Under the pieces are notes generated by a model. That model saw nothing but the letters and a program-made list of their open reading frames with translations, was not told the DNA's origin and ran no database searches. Below are positions 9,566 to 18,484 of a stretch of DNA of 64,000 bases, piece by piece. The stretch covers positions 248,001 through 312,000 of the forward strand of contig CAVVVP010000004.1 in NCBI GenBank assembly GCA_963751695.1. The letters run 5' to 3'. This stretch comes from SZUA-22 sp963751695 (GTDB lineage: Bacteria; Bacteroidota; Ignavibacteria; Ignavibacteriales; Melioribacteraceae). Within the stretch, counting starts at the first letter, position 1. The number at the start of each line of letters is the position of its first letter. The position numbers and the translations under genes were made by a program.

Positions 9566-10441
9566 ATGCTTACAAAAGAATTACTTAAACAAGTAAAACA
9601 AATTGAGATAAAGACTAGGGGAGTTGTTAACGAAGTCTTTTCCGGAGAATACCATTCCGTATTTAAGGGTAGGGGTATGGAGTTTTCAGAAGTTCGTGAG
9701 TATCAGATCGGTGATGATATTCGAACAATCGATTGGAATGTAACCGCGCGCTTTGGTCATCCTTTTGTTAAAATATTTGAAGAAGAACGAGAACTTACTG
9801 TAATGCTTGTCATTGACATGAGTGGTTCTCTTTTATTTGGTAGTGTGGAAAAAACTAAACAGCAAATAGCTGCTGAACTCTCTGCCATACTTGCATTTTC
9901 AGCTATGAAGAATAATGACAAGGTTGGTCTAATATTATTCACCGATCGAATTGAAAAATTTGTTCCTCCCAAAAAAGGAAGAAGTCATGGCCTCAGAATT
10001 ATTAGAGAAGTATTGTCATTTAAACCAGAAGGCAATACTACTGATATCAAAGGTGCATTAGAATATCTTAACCATACGATTAAAAGAAAGAGTATTGCCT
10101 TTCTAATTTCAGATTTTTTAGATAGTGGGTACGAAAAGATCATGAATATAGTAGGTAAAAAACATGACTTGATTGGAATTGTGCTTAAAGACCCTAGGGA
10201 AACAGAAATGCCCAAATCTGGATTAGTAAAATTCAAAGATGCTGAAACCGGAAGATTAAGATATATTGATACAAGCAGCAAAAAGGTCCAAAAGATTTTT
10301 GCAGAAACAATACAGTTCCATGATGATCTGAGAAAAAATATTTTTATGAAGAGCAGACTCGATGCTATAAATATTGATATTGGTGATTCATATGTTAAGC
10401 CTCTTGTAAACTTTTTTAGAAAGAGGGAAAGACAATTATAA
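9566..10441 (+). CDS. DUF58 domain protein with VWA fold
   Basis: The 291-residue product carries the DUF58 signature R-E-Y-Q-I-G-D-D-I-R-T-I-D-W (44-57), followed by a VWA-like domain with a complete metal-ion-dependent adhesion motif D-M-S-G-S (84-88). There is no membrane segment, so it is probably cytoplasmic. In MoxR/Bat clusters the DUF58 protein is the usual direct partner of the MoxR ATPase. It lies 29 bases after moxR and its TAA stop shares one base with the next ATG (TAATG), implying coupled translation. Confidence 0.93.
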   Translation: MLTKELLKQVKQIEIKTRGVVNEVFSGEYHSVFKGRGMEFSEVREYQIGDDIRTIDWNVTARFGHPFVKIFEEERELTVMLVIDMSGSLLFGSVEKTKQQIAAELSAILAFSAMKNNDKVGLILFTDRIEKFVPPKKGRSHGLRIIREVLSFKPEGNTTDIKGALEYLNHTIKRKSIAFLISDFLDSGYEKIMNIVGKKHDLIGIVLKDPRETEMPKSGLVKFKDAETGRLRYIDTSSKKVQKIFAETIQFHDDLRKNIFMKSRLDAINIDIGDSYVKPLVNFFRKRERQL

Positions 10442-11394
10442 TGAAAACAATAAATCAAATATTGATCCTATTTGTCTTTCTCGCAGTGAGAATTAATGCA
10501 CAAAATATTCAAGTTTTTGCTGATACAGATTCAGTCGAATATATAGTTGGTGATTATATAAATTATTCACTTGAGTTAAAATATCCTAAGGGTGTTACAG
10601 TAACAATCCCATCTGTAAAAGACAGTATTAAAAATCTTGATTTTATTAAACAGGAATCTCCAATAATTCAAGAATCAGATACCGAAGTTTATGAACTTCA
10701 CAAATTTATCTTTTCAAGATATGATTCTAATGATGTAATTATTCCGGCATACAATATCGCATATACAACTGATGGAACGAATATCCAGTATGTCAGAGTA
10801 AACCAGGTAAATATATTGGTTAAAACGATTGAAGTGGATGCAAAAGCAGATATTCAGGACGTAAAAGATCCAATTCGCATCCCACTGGATTGGATGCTTA
10901 TCTTAATTATTGGAATAATAGTTTTAATCATCTCTGCAAGTTCTTTCTTTGGATATAAGTATTATAAGAAAAAACATCTACCGTTCAAACCGCAAGAGAT
11001 TCATGTTACTGTTCTTCCTTTTGAAAAGGCTTTGTCAAAACTCCATGAGTTAGAGGATAAAAAACTTTGGCAACAGGGACAAGTGAAGGAATATCATTCA
11101 GAGATCACTGGTATAATTAGAGATTATTTTGAGGATCGTTATCACTTCCAAGCTCTTGAGATGACAACACCTGAAATTATTGCGAGTATAAAATCTCGGG
11201 ATGTAAAACTTGAGGTTATCGCAAAGACAGAGGATTTTCTTGTAAATGCGGATCTTGTAAAATTTGCAAAATTTCAACCAATGCCGACAGTTAATAAAGA
11301 GATGATGGAAGAAGCTTATTTCATCGTTGATAATACAAAAAATAAAACTGCTGAAAATGAAATGTCTCAAATGAAAGAGGATGAAGATGTTTAG
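10441..11394 (+). CDS. Exported membrane-anchored protein of the Bat operon, BatD-like/DUF4381-like
   Basis: A 317-residue protein with a signal peptide (residues 1-20), a beta-rich periplasmic domain of about 125 residues, one transmembrane helix around 150-172 and a cytoplasmic helical domain of about 145 residues. The cytoplasmic part has the block L-W-Q-Q-G-Q-V-K-E-Y-H-S-E-I-T, resembling DUF4381 proteins and the tail of BatD. It sits between DUF58 and BatA, where Bacteroidota Bat operons usually encode such a protein. A role in docking the VWA proteins to the membrane is an inference. It overlaps batA by 14 bases. Confidence 0.8.
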   Translation: MKTINQILILFVFLAVRINAQNIQVFADTDSVEYIVGDYINYSLELKYPKGVTVTIPSVKDSIKNLDFIKQESPIIQESDTEVYELHKFIFSRYDSNDVIIPAYNIAYTTDGTNIQYVRVNQVNILVKTIEVDAKADIQDVKDPIRIPLDWMLILIIGIIVLIISASSFFGYKYYKKKHLPFKPQEIHVTVLPFEKALSKLHELEDKKLWQQGQVKEYHSEITGIIRDYFEDRYHFQALEMTTPEIIASIKSRDVKLEVIAKTEDFLVNADLVKFAKFQPMPTVNKEMMEEAYFIVDNTKNKTAENEMSQMKEDEDV

Positions 11395-12382
11395 TGATGT
11401 AACATTTAAATATCCTTTTCTTCTTTATTTGTTAGCTATTGCACCTCTTATGGTCTTCTGGTATTGGAGAAAAATTAAAACATACTCACCGGATATTTCA
11501 TATTCATCTTTAAGTATTTTTGATGGAGTAAAACCAACTTTACGTGAGCGTCTTGTTCATCTTCCTTTTATTTTACGTACATTAGCACTAATTCTTCTTA
11601 TCGTAGCACTTGCCAGACCGCAATCTTTTTCTTCTGGAGAGAATGTGTATACTGAAGGAATCGATATCGCAATTCTTCTCGATATTTCAGGGAGTATGTT
11701 GGCAGAAGATTTCAAACCTAATAGACTAGATGCTGCTAAAGAAGTTATTGACGAATTTATTGCAGGGAGGACATCAGATAAAATTGGTTTGGTGGTTTTT
11801 GCTGGGAAAAGTTTTACGCAATGTCCTTTGACTATTGACTATTCGGTATTAAGAAATTTACTTAAAGATATTGAAAGTGGAATGATAGAGGATGGAACTG
11901 CAATTGGTACTGCGATCGCAAACGGAGTTAATCGATTAAAAGATAGTGAGGGGAAGAGTAAAATTATCATACTCCTCACAGACGGTGTAAACAATAGTGG
12001 TGAAGTTGATCCTATTACAGCAGCGCAAATAGCCCAAACTTTTGGTATTAGGATATACACAGTTGGTGTAGGTACAAAAGGCAACGCACCTTATCCTTTC
12101 AAAACGCCATTTGGTGTGCAATATCAAATGGTTCCGGTAGAAATTGATGAAGCAGTTTTGAAGCAAGTTGCAGAAATTACAGAGGGTCATTATTTCCGTG
12201 CAACTGATAATAAAAAGCTCGAAGATATTTATAAAGAAATTGATAAGATGGAAAAAACGAGAGTTGAAATTACTTCATACAGAAATGCTAAAGAACTTTT
12301 CTATGGATGGGCTGGAGGGGGACTCCTTCTTCTTCTGCTAGAAGTGTTATTATCTAGAACATTTTTGAGGAAACTGCCATAA
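11381..12382 (+). CDS. batA: BatA, membrane VWA-domain protein
   Basis: A 333-residue protein with two N-terminal transmembrane helices (about 11-28 and 63-78), a VWA domain and a C-terminal helix (about 309-328). The metal-binding motif D-I-S-G-S lies at 101-105, with the threonine in D-G-T-A-I-G-T-A and the L-L-T-D-G-V-N-N-S-G strand completing the site. Bat proteins were named for aerotolerance in Bacteroides; their biochemical role is still unsettled. It overlaps the previous gene and is followed 2 bases later by batB, which has the same architecture, so the two probably arose by duplication. Confidence 0.93.
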   Translation: MKMFSDVTFKYPFLLYLLAIAPLMVFWYWRKIKTYSPDISYSSLSIFDGVKPTLRERLVHLPFILRTLALILLIVALARPQSFSSGENVYTEGIDIAILLDISGSMLAEDFKPNRLDAAKEVIDEFIAGRTSDKIGLVVFAGKSFTQCPLTIDYSVLRNLLKDIESGMIEDGTAIGTAIANGVNRLKDSEGKSKIIILLTDGVNNSGEVDPITAAQIAQTFGIRIYTVGVGTKGNAPYPFKTPFGVQYQMVPVEIDEAVLKQVAEITEGHYFRATDNKKLEDIYKEIDKMEKTRVEITSYRNAKELFYGWAGGGLLLLLLEVLLSRTFLRKLP

Positions 12383-12384
12383 CA

Positions 12385-13416
12385 ATGTTTAGATTCGCAA
12401 ACATAGATTACCTTAACTTTCTTTATTTGGTACCAGTATTGATAATAATCTTTTGGTACACTCACAGAAGAAAGAATATCCTCTTGGATAGATTTGCAAG
12501 TTCAACTCTTCAGAAACTTCTTCTTCCTCTTAGAAGTAAATTTAAGGGATTCTTTAAATTTAGTATAATTCTTTTTTCAATTGTTCTATTGATTTTCGCA
12601 CTCGCAAATCCGCAAGTGGGATCAAAGATAGAGGAAGTTAAGCAAGTCGGAATAGATGTTTATATCTTACTTGATGTTTCTCTTAGTATGGAAGCACAGG
12701 ATATTAAACCAAGCAGATTGGAAAAAGCTAAACATGAAATATCAAAACTAATTCAGAGATTGCGTGGAGATAGGATTGGTCTTATAGTTTTTTCTGGAGA
12801 AGCTTTTGTTCAGTTTCCACTAACAACAGATTATGCAGCAGCAAATTTATTCTTATCGGCTGTTGATGTAAGTACAGTACCCCAGCCTGGTACGGCAATC
12901 GGGCCAGCAGTTAGACTTGCCACAAGATCATTTAAAAAGGAAGAAGAAACAAAGAAGGCAATTATTATAATCACTGATGGTGAAAACCACGAAGGGGATG
13001 TAGTAAAAATCGCAGAAGAAGCTGCTTCAGAAGGGATATCTATTTTTGCGATCGGACTCGGTTCCGCTACTGGGGCTCCAATTCCGGTGACAAATGCTAA
13101 TGGAGTACAAGTTGGATACAAAAAAGATAAATATGGAAAAGTTGTTCTAACAAAACTTGATGAAAATACACTAAAAGAAATTGCTTCAGCTGGTGATGGA
13201 AAATATTATCATGGCACAAATACAGAGGATGAGCTAGACAAAGTTTACAATGATCTCTCCCAATTTGAGCAGACAGAATATGGGGCAACAAAGATAACTG
13301 AGTATGAGGATAGATTTTATTATTTATTATTTCCAGCAATTTTATTACTAATTATTGAATTCTTTATAACCAGTAGAAAAAATAAGTTACTTATTAAATT
13401 TGATGAAATGAATTGA
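12385..13416 (+). CDS. batB: BatB, membrane VWA-domain protein
   Basis: A 343-residue paralogue of BatA. It has N-terminal helices at about 9-25 and 56-74, a VWA domain with D-V-S-L-S (97-101), Q-P-G-T-A-I-G-P-A and I-I-T-D-G-E-N-H-E-G, and a C-terminal helix near 318-335. The T-D-G-E-N-H-E-G form is typical of BatB and separates it from BatA. Both VWA proteins keep an intact metal site. The stop precedes the batC ATG by two bases. Confidence 0.93.
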   Translation: MFRFANIDYLNFLYLVPVLIIIFWYTHRRKNILLDRFASSTLQKLLLPLRSKFKGFFKFSIILFSIVLLIFALANPQVGSKIEEVKQVGIDVYILLDVSLSMEAQDIKPSRLEKAKHEISKLIQRLRGDRIGLIVFSGEAFVQFPLTTDYAAANLFLSAVDVSTVPQPGTAIGPAVRLATRSFKKEEETKKAIIIITDGENHEGDVVKIAEEAASEGISIFAIGLGSATGAPIPVTNANGVQVGYKKDKYGKVVLTKLDENTLKEIASAGDGKYYHGTNTEDELDKVYNDLSQFEQTEYGATKITEYEDRFYYLLFPAILLLIIEFFITSRKNKLLIKFDEMN

Positions 13417-13418
13417 TC

Positions 13419-14180
13419 ATGTTTAAAATTAAATCTAAAAATATTGTAAATGCTTCATTTGTGTTTTTCATATTCATATTTCTAAGTACAATTTCCTTAG
13501 CCCAGAGCAGAAGTATGAATAATGAGGGAGTTGATAGATACGAAGAGGGAAAATATGATGAGGCTGCAAATAGTTTTAAATCAAATGTTGATGAAGAATT
13601 TGAACAATATGAAGGGCATTTTAATTTAGGCGATGCACTCTACAAACTGGACAAGCATGAAGAGGCCATGAGCTCATATAAAAATGCATTGGCTTTAGCT
13701 AAGACAGATAAACAAAGAGCTGAAGTGTTCTACAATATTGGAAATTCATTTATTAAGGCTCAGAAATTGGATGAAGGTATTGAGGCTTATAAGCAATCAT
13801 TAAAATTGAATCCAGATGATCTTGATGCCAAGTATAATCTATCTTATGCTTTACGACAGAAGCAGAAGCAGCAAGATCAACAACAGAATCAGGACCAAAG
13901 CCAGGACCAAAATAAGGATCAGAAAAAAGACCAGAACAAAGATCAAAACCAGGACGAAAAAAAAGACGATAAACAAGATCAGAACAAAGATCAAAATAAA
14001 GATCAGCAAAATCAAGATGATCAAAAAGAGCAGCAACAAGATTCTCAGCAACCTCCTCCAGAAATCTCAAAAGAAGAAGCAGAACGAATTTTAAATGCAC
14101 TAAAAGATGACGAAAAAGATATGCAGAAAGAGCTAAGGAAACAGAAAGGTAAAAAATTAAAAGTAGAAAAAGATTGGTAA
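13419..14180 (+). CDS. batC: BatC, TPR protein with Asp/Gln/Lys-rich low-complexity segment
   Basis: The 253-residue product has a signal peptide (roughly 1-28), then two to three TPR units (G-V-D-R-Y-E-E-G-K-Y-D-E-A, G-H-F-N-L-G-D-A-L-Y, V-F-Y-N-I-G-N-S-F-I). A hydrophilic stretch of about 60 residues made of D-Q-N-K-D-Q-type repeats follows. The tail begins P-E-I-S-K-E-E-A-E-R-I-L-N-A-L, which is characteristic of BatC. The frame also opens with TTG at 13413, but the ATG at 13419 is the more usual start. TPRs imply protein binding, probably to other Bat proteins. Confidence 0.9.
   Translation: MFKIKSKNIVNASFVFFIFIFLSTISLAQSRSMNNEGVDRYEEGKYDEAANSFKSNVDEEFEQYEGHFNLGDALYKLDKHEEAMSSYKNALALAKTDKQRAEVFYNIGNSFIKAQKLDEGIEAYKQSLKLNPDDLDAKYNLSYALRQKQKQQDQQQNQDQSQDQNKDQKKDQNKDQNQDEKKDDKQDQNKDQNKDQQNQDDQKEQQQDSQQPPPEISKEEAERILNALKDDEKDMQKELRKQKGKKLKVEKDW
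13858..14045. repeat. Low-complexity repeat inside batC
   Basis: Imperfect 6-12 base units based on GATCAAAA and CAGGACCAA, all in frame, encode alternating Asp-Gln-Asn-Lys and Lys-Asp-Gln residues. Because the units are multiples of three, all frames on both strands remain open here, which produces several spurious overlapping open frames. Such tracts change length by slippage, so copy number may differ between strains. Confidence 0.85.
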
Positions 14181-14198
14181 TTTTAAAACTAGATTTTA

Positions 14199-16037
14199 AT
14201 GAAGCTTAACAAAAACATATTACTGATTCTAACCTTCATGGTGTTGGGAAGTTCAGGTTTGTTTTCTCAAAAGTTTGAACTTACGGCTGATAAGACTACT
14301 GTAAATCAAAATCAAAGATTTCAAGTTTACTTCACTTTTGAAGGGGGCGATGGCTCAAACCTTAGAGGTTTTCGTCCACCTAATTTTGAGAATTTTAAAA
14401 TTATCAGCGGACCTAACCAATCTTCTAATATAAGTATGATAAATGGGAAAGTTTCTTCTACCATTACCTACTCCTATATAATAGTTTCACCGAATACAGG
14501 AAAATTCAAAATTGATAAAGCCACGATCCAGTATAAGGGAGAAGAATTTGAATCCAATTCTCTTAGTTTAAACGTAAATAAATCATCAGGTAAACAAAGT
14601 ACGAATAATAATTCTCAATCAATTTCGGATGAAGAGTTAAAAGAAAATGTCTTTATTAGAGCAATAGCGGATAAGCGCAATGTTTACCAAGGTGAGCAAG
14701 TTACAGTAACTTACAAACTATATACAAAGCTCAATATTTCATCACCCCAGATATCTAAGCTTCCACGCTACAAAGGATTTTGGGCTGAGGAATTAGAAAC
14801 GAGCAACAATATTCGATTTGAAGTTGAAATGTTTGAGGGAGTAAGATATCGATCTGCCGTCTTAAAAAAAGTTGCTCTTTTCCCATCAAAGAGTGGTGAA
14901 CTCACTGTAACACCATTCGAGTTAGAAATTCCTGTATTGGTCAAACGAAGACAAAGAGCAAACGATCCATTTGATGCTTTCTTTAATGACTCATTTTTTG
15001 GAAGAACTGAAACAGTTCAGTTCAAAGCTACCTCGAATACAGTAGTAATTAATTCAAAATCACTACCTCAAGCTGGAAAGCCAGAATCATTTGCTGGTGC
15101 TGTGGGTCAATATGATTTCAAAGCTGAAATTGATAAGAACAATATAGAAACAAATGAAGCAGTTACACTGAAGTTAACTGTCAGTGGAAAAGGAAATATC
15201 GAATTAATTGATATGCCTGAAGTAGTGTTACCTCCTGGATTCGAAAAGTATGATCCTAAATCAACAAAGAATGTGGTGAATAAAGGAACAGTATCAGGAT
15301 TCAAAGGAAACGAATATTTGATGGTTCCTCGGGTTGCTGGAGTAAAAGAGATTGACCCGATTAAGTTCAGTTTTTTCAATCCGAGAACTAAAAAATATGT
15401 TGAACTTGCTTCTCCAAAGTTTACTCTTAATATCAAGCAAGGGGCAAGAACTGTAGCGGGATCAACAGAAGGTTTTTCAAAAGAGGATATTACTTTGCTC
15501 AGTCAGGATATTAGATTTATTAAGACATCAAATTTTAATCTTGAAAGAATTCAGGTAGGAAATTTAATAAGTAGTTGGTTCTGGTATTCGATTATAATTC
15601 CATTAGTAGCAATGTTTGGATTTATTGGAATTAAAAAGCGTCAGGATAGGTTGAGCGGAAATGTAGAACTGATGAAATTTAAGAAAGCAGAAAAGAATGC
15701 AAATAATAGACTAAAGCTGGCTAAGAAAGCTTTAGATAGTGAAGATCTTCTAACTTTTTACAATGAAATTTCACAAGGTTTATATGGTTATCTTGAAGAT
15801 AAGTTATCATTACAGAAATCAGAATTTTCGATAGAAAAAGTAATTGATATTCTGAAAAAAAATGAAGTTGACCCGATAAACGTCGAAATAGTGGAGAATA
15901 TCCTAAATCAATGTGAATTTGCGAGATTTGCACCAAAGTCTCAAACTAAGGATCAGGCAGAAGAATTATTTAATAGTTCCGTAAAAGTAATTGTAAAGAT
16001 TGAAAATTCAGTTAAGACAAAGAAGAAAAAGAAATGA
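14199..16037 (+). CDS. batD: BatD, exported membrane-anchored protein
   Basis: A 612-residue BatD-family protein. A signal peptide (1-24, ending F-S-Q) leads into several beta-sandwich domains, which include the family phrase A-D-K-R-N-V-Y-Q-G-E-Q-V-T-V-T-Y. A transmembrane helix follows at about 459-480 (W-F-W-Y-S-I-I-I-P), and then a cytoplasmic helical domain with L-Y-G-Y-L-E-D-K-L and C-E-F-A-R-F-A-P. The length is typical. Its cytoplasmic tail resembles that of the smaller protein at 10441. Start and stop are tightly spaced with batC (18 bases) and batE (overlap of 4). Confidence 0.93.
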   Translation: MKLNKNILLILTFMVLGSSGLFSQKFELTADKTTVNQNQRFQVYFTFEGGDGSNLRGFRPPNFENFKIISGPNQSSNISMINGKVSSTITYSYIIVSPNTGKFKIDKATIQYKGEEFESNSLSLNVNKSSGKQSTNNNSQSISDEELKENVFIRAIADKRNVYQGEQVTVTYKLYTKLNISSPQISKLPRYKGFWAEELETSNNIRFEVEMFEGVRYRSAVLKKVALFPSKSGELTVTPFELEIPVLVKRRQRANDPFDAFFNDSFFGRTETVQFKATSNTVVINSKSLPQAGKPESFAGAVGQYDFKAEIDKNNIETNEAVTLKLTVSGKGNIELIDMPEVVLPPGFEKYDPKSTKNVVNKGTVSGFKGNEYLMVPRVAGVKEIDPIKFSFFNPRTKKYVELASPKFTLNIKQGARTVAGSTEGFSKEDITLLSQDIRFIKTSNFNLERIQVGNLISSWFWYSIIIPLVAMFGFIGIKKRQDRLSGNVELMKFKKAEKNANNRLKLAKKALDSEDLLTFYNEISQGLYGYLEDKLSLQKSEFSIEKVIDILKKNEVDPINVEIVENILNQCEFARFAPKSQTKDQAEELFNSSVKVIVKIENSVKTKKKKK

Positions 16038-16789
16038 TGCGTTACATCACAATATTGCTTGTATTTACCTCATTTCAGTTGTTATCAGCTTCGGATGTTG
16101 ATACACTTATGCAGAATGCAAATCAGCTGTATCAAGATAAATTATATGAAGAAGCAACTGAAAAATATGAAGAGATACTGGAACAAGGTTTCGCAAGCAC
16201 TTCTTTATATTACAATTTAGGTAACGCATATTTTCGATCTGGGCAACTTGGATTCTCCATATTGAATTATGAGCGGGGGCTTAAACTTGATCCTGACAAT
16301 ACAGACCTCCTCTACAATCTTAAAATTGTTAAAGCAAGAACAGTTGACCGTATAAAAGAAGTTCCGCAGATATTTATAATTGAATGGTGGGTTTCCTTTA
16401 TCACATTATTTACAACGTTTGCTTGGCAAATAATTTTAATAGTGTTTTATCTAATTCTTATCGTAAGTATAACGCTGTTTTTTATTACTAAGAGTGGTAA
16501 AGTGCAAAGATATACTCTATATTCTGCTGTTGTTGGCCTTATTGGGGTTGTTTTATTTTCAATTATTCTCTTTGCAAATATTAGGAGAGAAACTTCAAAG
16601 GATTTTGCAATTATCACCAAGAATACAGTAGCAGCCAAGCAGTCACCTGATGACTCAAGCAATGATCTATTTGTTATTCATGAAGGACTTAAAGTCGCTA
16701 TTGTAAATGAGTTTGATGAGTGGGTGGAAATAGAATTGTTTGATGGAAATGTTGGCTGGCTTCCTAAAACCACGCTCGAATCAATCTAA
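16034..16789 (+). CDS. batE: BatE, TPR protein with two membrane helices and SH3-like domain
   Basis: A 251-residue protein: signal peptide (1-19), TPR units (A-N-Q-L-Y-Q-D-K-L-Y-E-E-A, L-Y-Y-N-L-G-N-A-Y-F), two transmembrane helices (about 128-152 and 161-184) and a C-terminal bacterial SH3 domain ending in N-V-G-W-L-P-K-T-T-L. This architecture is that of BatE and closes the Bat operon. It overlaps batD by four bases. The SH3 domain may touch peptidoglycan, which is an inference from the domain type. Confidence 0.9.
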   Translation: MMRYITILLVFTSFQLLSASDVDTLMQNANQLYQDKLYEEATEKYEEILEQGFASTSLYYNLGNAYFRSGQLGFSILNYERGLKLDPDNTDLLYNLKIVKARTVDRIKEVPQIFIIEWWVSFITLFTTFAWQIILIVFYLILIVSITLFFITKSGKVQRYTLYSAVVGLIGVVLFSIILFANIRRETSKDFAIITKNTVAAKQSPDDSSNDLFVIHEGLKVAIVNEFDEWVEIELFDGNVGWLPKTTLESI

Positions 16790-16812
16790 CTTCTGAAATA
16801 ACAGTTCATCAA

Positions 16813-17913
16813 ATGAATAAGAACGCTAAGCGATACAATAATATTAAACTGGGAATTGGTATAACCAAGGGAGTCATTTCATTCTTTCTCTTAATAGCGT
16901 TTGTTTTTTTTGGCTATAGTGAAAAACTGGAAATATTCTTAAGGCAATTCACACAAAATCAATATTTGTTGTTGCTACTTTTTGTAGTTGTCACTGGTAT
17001 TGTCGGATCAATTGCAAACTTTCCTATTAAGTATTACACTGAGTTTTATCTTGAGCATAAATACGAACTTAGTAATCAAACATTTTGGAAGTGGATTTGG
17101 GAGGATATAAAAGGTCTTATGGTCGGGTCAGTTATTGGCATCCCAATACTGTTATTATTCTATTGGGTATTAGTTACATTTGGTTCTCTTTGGTGGCTTG
17201 TGTTTTCCATAGCGATGTTTGTTATCTCGGTGGTTCTCGCACAAGTAGTACCAATAATTATTCTTCCAATCTTTTACAAAATCACTCCAATTGAAAACGA
17301 AGAATTGAAAGAAAGAGTAATCAGATTGGCATCGGATGTTAAAATGAAAGTTGAAAATGTCTTTCAATTTGACATGAGTAAAAATACTAAAAAGGCCAAT
17401 GCAGCATTTACCGGTTTGGGTAAAACTAAACGAATTATATTAGGTGATACTCTACTGGAAAGCTATACAGAAGATGAAATTGAAACAGTGTTAGCTCATG
17501 AATTCGGACACTATAAACACAAGCATATCATAAAGAATTTGATAATTGGTACAATATCAAGTTTTATAACATTCTTCTTTATAGCAAAACTTTATGAACT
17601 TTCTCTCCCTTGGGTTGGGTTTTCAGAGATTACTCAAATTTCGGCTCTTCCGATTCTATCCGTTTGGGCAATGCTAATTGGATTGATCACCACACCATTA
17701 GGAAATGTAATTTCTCGAAAATTTGAATACGAAGCTGACGAATATGCTATCAAAGCTACAAACAAAACTGAAGCATTTATTAAAACACTTGAGAAACTTA
17801 CTGATCAAAACTTAGGTGATAGAGAACCACATCCATTGGTTGAGTGGTTTTTTTATAGTCATCCATCTATTACAAAACGTAAAGAAAAAATACTTCATCT
17901 TAGAATCTCTTAA
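16813..17913 (+). CDS. M48-family membrane zinc protease (Ste24/CAAX protease type)
   Basis: A 366-residue integral membrane metallopeptidase. It has hydrophobic helices at about 17-33, 51-70, 103-123 and 125-154, then a catalytic domain with the zinc motif H-E-F-G-H (229-233). Two more helices follow, and the third zinc ligand lies in F-E-Y-E-A-D-E-Y-A. The D-M-S-K-N-T-K-K-A-N-A-A-F-T-G-L block and the HxxEH context are those of the Ste24/M48A group, which degrade or process membrane proteins. The start is 23 bases after batE, so it may be read through from the Bat operon; a functional link to Bat is not established. Confidence 0.9.
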   Translation: MNKNAKRYNNIKLGIGITKGVISFFLLIAFVFFGYSEKLEIFLRQFTQNQYLLLLLFVVVTGIVGSIANFPIKYYTEFYLEHKYELSNQTFWKWIWEDIKGLMVGSVIGIPILLLFYWVLVTFGSLWWLVFSIAMFVISVVLAQVVPIIILPIFYKITPIENEELKERVIRLASDVKMKVENVFQFDMSKNTKKANAAFTGLGKTKRIILGDTLLESYTEDEIETVLAHEFGHYKHKHIIKNLIIGTISSFITFFFIAKLYELSLPWVGFSEITQISALPILSVWAMLIGLITTPLGNVISRKFEYEADEYAIKATNKTEAFIKTLEKLTDQNLGDREPHPLVEWFFYSHPSITKRKEKILHLRIS

Positions 17914-17974
17914 TAAATAGAATGATATTTAATATATTTGTATCAACTAACTGAATCAATTTATTGGAACTACA

Positions 17975-18268
17975 ATGTCTGTAACTAGTAACGAAGTAAA
18001 ACATATAGCTAAACTTGCGAAATTAGAATTCAATGAAGAAGAAATTGGTAAGCTGACACATGACTTGAATGAGATGCTAGAGTATGTTGATAAACTCAAT
18101 GAACTTGATACAGAAAATGTAGAACCTTTATCACACCCAATTGAGAGTACAAATGTTTTTCGAGAGGACGAACTAAGAAAATCAGTAGACACCAAGGATG
18201 CGTTAAAAAATGCTCCAGAAAGCACACATGAATATTTTAAAGTTCCAAAGGTAATTAAGAACGGCTAA
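17975..18268 (+). CDS. gatC: Asp/Glu-tRNA amidotransferase subunit C
   Basis: A 97-residue protein with the GatC pattern V-K-H-I-A-K-L-A-K-L near the start, N-E-M-L-E-Y-V-D-K-L in the middle and V-F-R-E-D-E-L-R towards the end. GatC is the small belt that holds GatA and GatB together in the tRNA-dependent amidotransferase. It is not next to gatA or gatB; gatB lies about 15 kb away on the opposite strand. Length and start fit the family. Confidence 0.95.
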   Translation: MSVTSNEVKHIAKLAKLEFNEEEIGKLTHDLNEMLEYVDKLNELDTENVEPLSHPIESTNVFREDELRKSVDTKDALKNAPESTHEYFKVPKVIKNG

Positions 18269-18484
18269 CCCAAACACTTTGGATAAAGTTATAATGATCC
18301 CAAGTAACAAAACATTAAACATAACAAAGCTTAAAATTCAATTATCCAATTTCAAAGTTGACTAATTGATTGTGTTCTTAACATTATTTGTCTTTATAGA
18401 ATTGATTTTTGGGATTTTGTTTAATTAGATTATAGCCGTCTAATATAAGTTTTCAGCTTTGACTATCATCATTAGAAAAATTAT

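Noticed and set aside
13753..14100. Several open frames on both strands over the batC repeat
   Set aside because: They arise from the in-frame repeat units; composition is extremely biased and batC is the only one with domains.
18270..18282. 5-bp hairpin after gatC as terminator
   Set aside because: Too short, three-base loop and no T-run.
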